Source: Gemmatimonadota bacterium (GTDB lineage: Bacteria > Gemmatimonadota > Gemmatimonadetes > Gemmatimonadales > Gemmatimonadaceae). From it: a stretch of 5,925 bases of DNA. Position 1 is the first letter of the stretch. Each line of letters starts with the position of its first letter. Shown here in pieces: positions 1-4,719 of the stretch. The stretch lies in contig CANGXK010000179.1 in the NCBI GenBank assembly GCA_947457715.1, positions 1 to 5,925 of the forward strand. The letters run 5' to 3'. A program made the position numbers and the translations under genes. Below the pieces are notes generated by a model, which had not been told where the DNA came from, did no database searches, and saw only the letters and a program-made list of their open reading frames with translations.

Positions 1-509
1 AATTCCCCGACTTCATGCGGGACATGCAATAGCGAGCCGCTACTGGCCGCACGTTCGAGCCGGCGGTACGCCGTCTGACCCACCGGGGCCCGCAGAACGG
101 GCGAGGTCGGACTCAGTCGCTGAAAGACCACCGAGAAGAGCCGCGGTTCCGCCGCGAAGAGAAACGCCAGCATCTTTTCAGGCAGATCCGGCGAAGCCAG
201 CGGATCGATCAGGGCATCCGCAGGGTGCGCCTCGACATCACCGACTGCGTGCGCATGGATATATCGCAAGCGCCATTGGTCGGCAGACAGCATAAGCACG
301 AGACCGCCGATCAGCGCGCCGGAGACCGACGCGAGGACGGCGACGGCACGGTGGTCGCGCGGCAGCCGGTGATTCAGGAACGCGCGAAGGGCGGCACCGG
401 ACATCGACGGCGCCACAGCTCCGCAGCGCGCATAAAGCGCGTCCCACTCCGGACCAATCGCGTGGCGCACATCGGCACCGACAACGAACTGGAATTCGGT
501 CATATGCAT
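1..509 (-). CDS. Partial: N-terminal half of a probable third CelD/BcsL-like GNAT protein, continues past left edge
   Basis: Reading the minus strand from ATG 509 gives 169 codons with no stop before the window edge; an in-frame stop lies upstream at 545-543. The translation starts MHMTEFQFVVGADV. It has EWDALYARCG (21-30), then RAVAVLASVSGALIGGLVLM (54-73), RLRYIHAHAVGDVEAHPADA (80-99) and KMLAFLFAAEPRLFSVVFQR (112-131), followed by LSPTSPVLR (132-140). The order is W-x-x-L, an AVAV strand with a G-x-L-x-G turn, a D-x-x-AHPADALIDPL segment, then an L-rich helix and LSxxSP. It matches the N-terminal half of GNAT_6/CelD-like proteins as I know them, but the diagnostic C-terminal half is outside. 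Start choice: ATG 509 (10 nt after the previous stop, GAG 9 nt upstream) or ATG 503 two codons later. The frame is convincing from tight spacing and protein-like composition; the family call is tentative. Confidence 0.72.
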   Translation of the reverse strand, partial: MHMTEFQFVVGADVRHAIGPEWDALYARCGAVAPSMSGAALRAFLNHRLPRDHRAVAVLASVSGALIGGLVLMLSADQWRLRYIHAHAVGDVEAHPADALIDPLASPDLPEKMLAFLFAAEPRLFSVVFQRLSPTSPVLRAPVGQTAYRRLERAASSGSLLHVPHEVGE

Positions 510-519
510 ACGCGCATGC
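501..519. other. 19-bp perfect alternating pyrimidine-purine tract at a gene junction
   Basis: The plus strand reads CATATGCATACGCGCATGC, strictly alternating pyrimidine and purine over 19 bases, and resumes as CACGCGT at 521-527 after one break. It covers the gap between the second and third GNAT genes and both candidate ATG codons of the third. Such tracts can adopt Z-DNA under supercoiling. In the mRNA, GCAU and AUGC flank a 6-nt loop and could weakly pair over the first ATG. Confidence 0.6.
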
Positions 520-1608
520 TCACGCGTCTCGCGAAGTTGTGATCAGAACGCGCCGAGTCCTGCGCCCAAGAGCAATCATGGCACCCCGCACGGTTCGTCG
601 GTTGGGAATCGTGACGCGATACGATGGTTCGATGTCAACATGCCATCGGTCGTGCCACTGCTGGCGCACACAGCAATCAAGGACCGACACCAGTGCGCTG
701 CGACGGCACGACTCCAGCAAATCCGCCATCAGATACGTACCCGGTGATTCGCGGGCATGATGTTCATCGTACGCCACCTTCAGCAGGAACAGTCGATCGG
801 CGCTGCGCAGGGCGACTTGCGACGCGATCAGCGTGTCGTCGAGATACAGTTCCCGTACGAGTGCGCCACCATGCTTCGCTTGGGTGTGTATCGCCGCACC
901 GAGCAGCTTCCGGTCGGCGTCCTCATGCCGGAGCGCATTCATCTGCGCCTTGTAACCGCCCGCCTCGAGGTCCACGAACCGCACGAACGCCGCGGCGACT
1001 GCGGCGGCGGCTGTGGACTCCAGCACGCGCACCGTACCCAACTCCTCCAGCCGTCGGGTCACTTTGTGAACCTGCGAGCGCAGGTTCCGGGACTGATCGT
1101 CGATCCATCGTCCCGGCGCCAGCGGTGTGGGGATCACGGACGTGCCCGGATAGGTCTCGAGGAGCAACGACGCCAGTGACGCCATCATCACCGCGAGCGG
1201 CGAACCGGTCCGCAGATCACGGAGGCGCAGGACATCGCAGGGTCGACCGTCACACGCCCGCGCCGACATGAGAGCAGCGAGCAGTCGCCGCGGCACGGCA
1301 CGAGAATGAACGGCAGCATCGCAGTAGAGCATCTCAAAGCGGCTCGGCGAGCGGAGTTCGCGAAAGGTGAGCACTCCCCTTCGCTCGACGACCGATTGTA
1401 AAGGGACTACGGCCACGGGACCGCTCGCGTCGTCGACACGAAACCACACGAGACCGGGGAAAAGGCGCGCTCCCTCCGCAAGCATGCCGTCCAGCAGTCC
1501 ATCCGTATGCGCAAGTAGGCCCCCCGCGCGCGGAAGCCCGGCCAACCCATCGACAATGGGGTGGAGGTCGTCCTCTCGACAGATCGTGACCACGTAGGGA
1601 GCGGACAT
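520..1608 (-). CDS. CelD/BcsL-like GNAT-family protein (second of the series)
   Basis: 362 residues from the ATG at 1608. The frame is open further upstream to a GTG at 1734, but that extension would overlap the deacetylase by 113 nt and reads as an Arg/Ser/Thr-rich out-of-frame translation, so I prefer MSAPYVV, 13 nt after the deacetylase stop. No clear Shine-Dalgarno is visible; a GTG at 1620 is another option. The C-terminal half shows the GNAT_6 pattern: DDQSRNLRSQVHKVTRRLEE (170-189), VRELYLDDTLIASQVAL (251-267), RLFLLKVAYDEHHARESPG (272-290) and TYLMADLLESCRRSALVSV (291-309). Where the family, and the first GNAT gene here, has a GxxxYK-type end, this protein has VLDCCVRQQWHDRW (309-322), with no Tyr-Lys pair. 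The tail (337-362) is rich in Arg. Soluble, no signal peptide. Probably modifies the same polysaccharide; a degenerate role or different donor is possible. Confidence 0.85.
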   Translation of the reverse strand: MSAPYVVTICREDDLHPIVDGLAGLPRAGGLLAHTDGLLDGMLAEGARLFPGLVWFRVDDASGPVAVVPLQSVVERRGVLTFRELRSPSRFEMLYCDAAVHSRAVPRRLLAALMSARACDGRPCDVLRLRDLRTGSPLAVMMASLASLLLETYPGTSVIPTPLAPGRWIDDQSRNLRSQVHKVTRRLEELGTVRVLESTAAAAVAAAFVRFVDLEAGGYKAQMNALRHEDADRKLLGAAIHTQAKHGGALVRELYLDDTLIASQVALRSADRLFLLKVAYDEHHARESPGTYLMADLLESCRRSALVSVLDCCVRQQWHDRWHVDIEPSYRVTIPNRRTVRGAMIALGRRTRRVLITTSRDA

Positions 1609-1621
1609 TGTGCCGTGCACG

Positions 1622-2632
1622 TCAGCCAAGGAAAATGCGCGTGATGTGACCGAGATGCTCGACAGAGGAGAATCGCGGGACCGCCAACTGCCGGTGCGCG
1701 TCGTGCGCACGGTGCCCGCGGTCACGCAGCACACCGGGCGCCGAACTCACAGCGGCATCGAGTCCGGCCGCTCGCACCGACGCCATCTCGCGCAGTCCGA
1801 AATCATCGGCGCGTCCGTTGGGATAGCAGAAGACCTTCGAGGGGTTCGTGAGCTCCTGATTCACTCGGCGAACAGACTCGCCGATCTCGTAGGCCGACTG
1901 TGCCGCACTACAGCGACTGAGAATCGGGTGGGTCATACTGTGCGCGCCGAAGCGGACACCACGGCGCTCGGCAGCCCTCAGCTCGTCCCAGCTCAACACC
2001 CGATATCGGGCGGGGGCCGGAATGGCGATGGACACACCGGCGGCGCGCGCGAATGCGTCGACGAACTGCAGCAGCGCCGAATGCTCAGCCGTTTTCAGGC
2101 GTGCGATCAGGCGATTCTGTGCGAGTTGACGCGATGCGGAGTCTGACCAGGCGACGGTGATCAGTCGCTGCTGCAACTCGACCGACAGGGACGTGACCTG
2201 TGTATGGCGCATGATCCAATCCACCTGATCCCACCAGAACCAGCAATTGCCATCGATCACCCCCGGCACCACATAGCCCGTGACCGGACAGTCGAATTCG
2301 GAGAAAACGGGCACACCACTTTCCACGAGGTCGGCGTACCCGTCGTCAACGGTGAACGCGATAGACCGCTGGGGGAATGGTTCACTCGAGCCCTCGCCCC
2401 GCATCGCGTGAATGGCCGCGTCCACATCGACCAGGGCGATTTTGCTGCGGCGCAGACCGACCAGCAGGTCTCGCAACTGTGCGGGGTCGTGCCCTGAGCC
2501 ATCGCCGTTGGACGAGCGGAACCGATGCAGCATGAGAATGATGCAGCGCGGCTCCGTCCCCAGCGCCAGAACGCGTGCCAGCCATGGTTGGCCGAGCAGA
2601 CCGAGCGCCGCGAGTTTGAGGAATCGTGTCAC
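1622..2632 (-). CDS. Polysaccharide deacetylase, NodB-homology (carbohydrate esterase family 4-like)
   Basis: 336-residue metal-dependent deacetylase that should remove N- or O-acetyl groups from a sugar or polysaccharide. The fold starts at IILMLHRF (31-38). Motif 1 is FTVDDGY (93-99), with Asp96 as the likely catalytic base and Asp97 as a metal ligand. Motif 2 is HSMTHP (231-236), whose His231 and His235 complete the metal site. Motif 3 is reduced to CYPNG (269-273), the variant without the leading Arg. A canonical motif 5 His is not obvious; the end is VPRFSSVEHLGH (318-329). Motifs 1 and 2 are about 134 residues apart, well above a minimal NodB domain, because of an inserted helical region starting at WFWWDQVDWI (131-140). 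No convincing signal peptide is seen (MTRFLKLAALGLLGQPW), so it may act in the cytoplasm on lipid-linked intermediates. GTG start overlaps the upstream stop (GTGA) behind a perfect GGAGGT. Confidence 0.94.
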   Translation of the reverse strand: MTRFLKLAALGLLGQPWLARVLALGTEPRCIILMLHRFRSSNGDGSGHDPAQLRDLLVGLRRSKIALVDVDAAIHAMRGEGSSEPFPQRSIAFTVDDGYADLVESGVPVFSEFDCPVTGYVVPGVIDGNCWFWWDQVDWIMRHTQVTSLSVELQQRLITVAWSDSASRQLAQNRLIARLKTAEHSALLQFVDAFARAAGVSIAIPAPARYRVLSWDELRAAERRGVRFGAHSMTHPILSRCSAAQSAYEIGESVRRVNQELTNPSKVFCYPNGRADDFGLREMASVRAAGLDAAVSSAPGVLRDRGHRAHDAHRQLAVPRFSSVEHLGHITRIFLG

Positions 2633-3846
2633 GAGACCTCCGCCGTCGCCACGTCGCCCGTGCCGGAGTCGCGCCGGCGCTCGGGGGCACCGCGAGCAAT
2701 TCGCGCGGCATTACGCAGCCGTCGCAGCCCGTCGAAATAGCGGCGGCGCCACCCTGGGCGCGTGAGCGTGAGTTGGCCGAGCCGACGCGTATCACTCGCC
2801 AGCGACGCCTTGTATCGGCCTTCGCCGGCCGGAGATGACAGAAAGTCGTACTCGGCAAACCCGTGCTCCAGACAGTATTGAATCGCCAGATGATGGGCGA
2901 CCATGCCGGGCTTCAGATGGCGATCTGCTTCGCAGGACAGCCCGGACTGATAGAAATTCACGCGGCCATTCGCCACGAGGTTGTAAAGCACCGCAATCGT
3001 CGTTTTCCCAACCGAGACGCGAAGGAGCAGGACATTTTGCGTGAGCATGGCGTGACGAATGAACTTTCGATGAAAGTCTCGACGAGGTGGGTTGGCGAAC
3101 GCACCCGACTGGCCAACGGCAATCCAGCGAGCCTCGTGCAACCGTATCAGATCGACGAACATCGCATCCGCATCGTCAACAGTCCGCGCCGCCTCGATGC
3201 GCAACGGCCCGCGCGCCCTGTACCGGGCAAGACTGCGGCGCAGCTGCTCGCGCGAATTGCGACTGAGCACGTCAAGATGGGTACGTCCACTTCCACGAAG
3301 GGCGTTCAGATCCACGAACGGGGCATCGTGCCACTCGACATCGGCCGCCCATCCGGCGAACGCTCGGGTAAGGCGGTCGACTTCTGCCACCCCCGCACCG
3401 GCCACCCGGAATTCATCGATGCGCCGTGCGCACAGATGCTGTGCCACGGCCTGCGCCACAACGTCTTCAGCCCCGGCAACCGCGAGCAGCGCGTTGTGTT
3501 CGACAATCACGCTCTCGATGTCATCTTCCCCATCGGTGTTGAGATGGACCCGCACATGGGGAAGAACCGCCCAGCGCCGGACTCGCGGCGTGAGCAAACA
3601 CGTTCCGATCACTTCCCGTTTCCCGTCCATGACCCGAAGCTGAATAGACCTGAGGCGCTGTCCGAACACCGCCAACCAGCTACCTGTCCACGCCAGAGAC
3701 AAAAAGGGACTGGCCGACGGCATGCGAGAGACAATGCTCTCCCACGTCTGTCGCCCTTCTCGCTCCCATGAACCTTCGTCCAACTGGTCGATGCTCATGT
3801 TGCCGGATGCTCGGCGAGCCGAGACGGAGGCGTCGGAGTGCTTCAT
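2629..3846 (-). CDS. CelD/BcsL-like GNAT-family acyltransferase (first of the series)
   Basis: 405-residue protein resembling the GNAT_6 (CelD/BcsL, FemAB-like) class, which is frequent in exopolysaccharide loci and thought to transfer acyl or aminoacyl groups. The N-terminal half has the usual shape: WESIVSRMPSASPFLSLAW (35-53), then beta-strand-like stretches to about 180. The C-terminal half carries the clearer signature: RNSREQLRRSLARYRARG (196-213), the strand VLLLRV with TIAVLYNL (272-290), then FYQSGL (298-303), LKPGMVAHHLAIQYCLEHG (311-329) and YDFLSSPAGEGRYKASLA (333-350). The last 35 residues are basic, without a membrane segment or signal peptide, so the protein is probably cytoplasmic. 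Start: ATG 6 nt after the export-gene stop, with only a weak AGGA 13 nt upstream. Met17 (3798) is an alternative, as the first 16 residues look unstructured. The substrate and acyl donor cannot be told. Confidence 0.87.
   Translation of the reverse strand: MKHSDASVSARRASGNMSIDQLDEGSWEREGRQTWESIVSRMPSASPFLSLAWTGSWLAVFGQRLRSIQLRVMDGKREVIGTCLLTPRVRRWAVLPHVRVHLNTDGEDDIESVIVEHNALLAVAGAEDVVAQAVAQHLCARRIDEFRVAGAGVAEVDRLTRAFAGWAADVEWHDAPFVDLNALRGSGRTHLDVLSRNSREQLRRSLARYRARGPLRIEAARTVDDADAMFVDLIRLHEARWIAVGQSGAFANPPRRDFHRKFIRHAMLTQNVLLLRVSVGKTTIAVLYNLVANGRVNFYQSGLSCEADRHLKPGMVAHHLAIQYCLEHGFAEYDFLSSPAGEGRYKASLASDTRRLGQLTLTRPGWRRRYFDGLRRLRNAARIARGAPERRRDSGTGDVATAEVS
2636..2641 (-). promoter_or_regulatory. 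Perfect GGAGGT ribosome binding site for the deacetylase GTG start
   Basis: GGAGGT lies within the last codons of the first GNAT gene and is followed by CTC and then GTGA, in which the deacetylase GTG overlaps the upstream TGA. No other in-frame start exists near it (the next Met is residue 34), so this site decides the start. The 3-nt spacer after GGAGGT is shorter than usual. It is the only strong Shine-Dalgarno found at the six gene junctions. Confidence 0.75.
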
Positions 3847-3852
3847 CAGGAG

Positions 3853-4719
3853 TCAGGCGTCCTGACGATTGTAGTACCATTGGAGAAACTGCAGTGCGGC
3901 GAAGAAGAGCGACGAGATGATGAACAGAATCTGAATGACCGACTGAAACGACGGCCGGCCGCGCTTCGCTGGGATGCGGACCTCGTCTCCCGACTGCACA
4001 TCGAGCTGTTCGAGCGTTCGGCCATCCTTGATGGCCTTCTTCGAATCCTTGGACTTCAGCAGCACCGTGGCGCCGCGTGAGATCTGCAGTTCCGTCAAGT
4101 TGGCGTTGACCGCCGGACCTCTGGCCAGCATCACCAAGTCGCTGATCGGTCGATCGGGAGGTGCGTAGTAGTAGCCCGGTGCCTGCACCGCACCCAGAAT
4201 CGCAATCCGTGTGAGCACGCTCGAACGCACCGACGCATTCTTGATGTACCGTGAGACATGCGCGTTCAACTGCTCATCGAGCTCCGAACGCAGGACACCG
4301 GCCAATGAAAGATCGGGCAACGCGAGCAGGGAGACCTTGAGGCTGTCCCGGACCGACGCCGTATCGGTACGAAGCGAATCCTGTCGAAAGGTGAGCACGA
4401 AGCGGTCGCCGACTTTGAAGTCGCCGTGTAGTAACCGGAGCTGAATCGCCGCCACTGCGGCCTTGGCTCGGTTCTGCTTGTCGCCCTTGACTGCCCCCGA
4501 CGCCAACTGGCGCTCCAACTCCGCCACCTGAGTGGCGAGCTCCACGCGTGTCGCGCGTTGCGTTCCGGCAACCGGCGCCGACTGCCCGCGAGCAGGAAGC
4601 GGCGCAGCACCGAGCGCCGTTACAAGCGCCGTTGCAAGCGCCGTTGCAAGCGTGATGGCCCGCAACGCCACACGTGTCCAACAGACGAACAGGGGACCAT
4701 GCGCAGAGGTTGTGGTCAT
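3853..4719 (-). CDS. SLBB-domain polysaccharide export protein (Wza/PES family)
   Basis: 288-residue protein of the periplasmic/outer-membrane polysaccharide export family, expected to work with the BY-kinase encoded just upstream. Residues 16-45 look like a signal peptide: Arg16 and Arg20, an Ala/Leu/Thr-rich core, and a plausible cleavage after ARG (43-45). There is no lipobox cysteine, unlike classical Wza. Residues 57-95 are charged and helical, possibly coiled coil. The polysaccharide export (PES) domain begins near GDFKVGDRFVLTF (99-111) and continues through a segment with SLLALPDLSLAGVL (130-143). The SLBB domain follows (about 171-250), with ILGAVQAPGYYYAPPDRPISD (174-194) as its typical opening and SGDEVRIP (243-250) at its end. 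A strongly hydrophobic helix (259-280) sits at the C-terminus. ATG overlaps the kinase stop (ATGA); no good Shine-Dalgarno is visible, so translation is probably coupled. Short for a Wza; only one SLBB repeat is seen. Confidence 0.93.
   Translation of the reverse strand: MTTTSAHGPLFVCWTRVALRAITLATALATALVTALGAAPLPARGQSAPVAGTQRATRVELATQVAELERQLASGAVKGDKQNRAKAAVAAIQLRLLHGDFKVGDRFVLTFRQDSLRTDTASVRDSLKVSLLALPDLSLAGVLRSELDEQLNAHVSRYIKNASVRSSVLTRIAILGAVQAPGYYYAPPDRPISDLVMLARGPAVNANLTELQISRGATVLLKSKDSKKAIKDGRTLEQLDVQSGDEVRIPAKRGRPSFQSVIQILFIISSLFFAALQFLQWYYNRQDA
4613..4648. repeat. Three tandem 12-bp units within the signal-peptide coding region
   Basis: On the plus strand three consecutive copies of AGCGCCGTTRCA are seen (4613-4624, 4625-4636, 4637-4648). 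The last two are identical and the first differs by one base; a fourth partial copy (AGCG) follows. On the coding strand they encode ATAL-ATAL-VTAL (residues 25-36), most of the hydrophobic core of the export protein's signal peptide. The unit is a multiple of three, so copy-number change would keep the frame. Confidence 0.9.
4716..4719 (-). promoter_or_regulatory. ATGA stop/start overlap coupling kinase and export genes
   Basis: The kinase stop TGA (4718-4716) and the export-protein start ATG (4719-4717) share bases. The sequence before the ATG lacks a recognisable Shine-Dalgarno, so re-initiation by ribosomes finishing the kinase is the probable source of translation. This would tie the amounts of the two physically interacting proteins. 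Confidence 0.85.

Noticed and set aside
225..542. 105-codon plus-strand and 69-codon minus-strand (447-238) frames at the left end
   Set aside because: Both overlap the longer, protein-like minus-strand frame from 509 that continues off the window, which also fits the operon spacing.
624..1271. 215-codon plus-strand open frame opposite the second GNAT gene
   Set aside because: Extremely Arg/Pro/Thr/Ala-rich translation without recognisable motif; antisense shadow.
1609..1734. Upstream extension of the second GNAT gene to a GTG at 1734
   Set aside because: It would overlap the deacetylase by 113 nt, and its 42 residues look like out-of-frame translation; ATG 1608 fits the junction.
1610..2146. 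178-codon plus-strand open frame opposite the deacetylase C-terminus
   Set aside because: Antisense to the motif 2 and motif 3 coding region; no domain and no ribosome site noted.
2863..3771. 302-codon plus-strand open frame opposite the first GNAT gene
   Set aside because: It lies fully antisense to a gene with clear family motifs. Its translation shows no domain and is rich in Arg/Pro/His, as expected for a shadow of GC-rich codons.
3810..3823. Inverted repeat CTCGGCGAGCCGAG near the start of the first GNAT gene
   Set aside because: Short 5-6 bp stem inside coding sequence with no U-tract; neither a terminator nor a convincing regulator.
1622..4719. Exosortase (PEP-CTERM) type EPS locus
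   Set aside because: A deacetylase plus FemAB-like proteins and BY-kinase are reminiscent of such loci, but no exosortase or PEP-CTERM sequence is present here and the deacetylase does not show features I would use to assign that subfamily.
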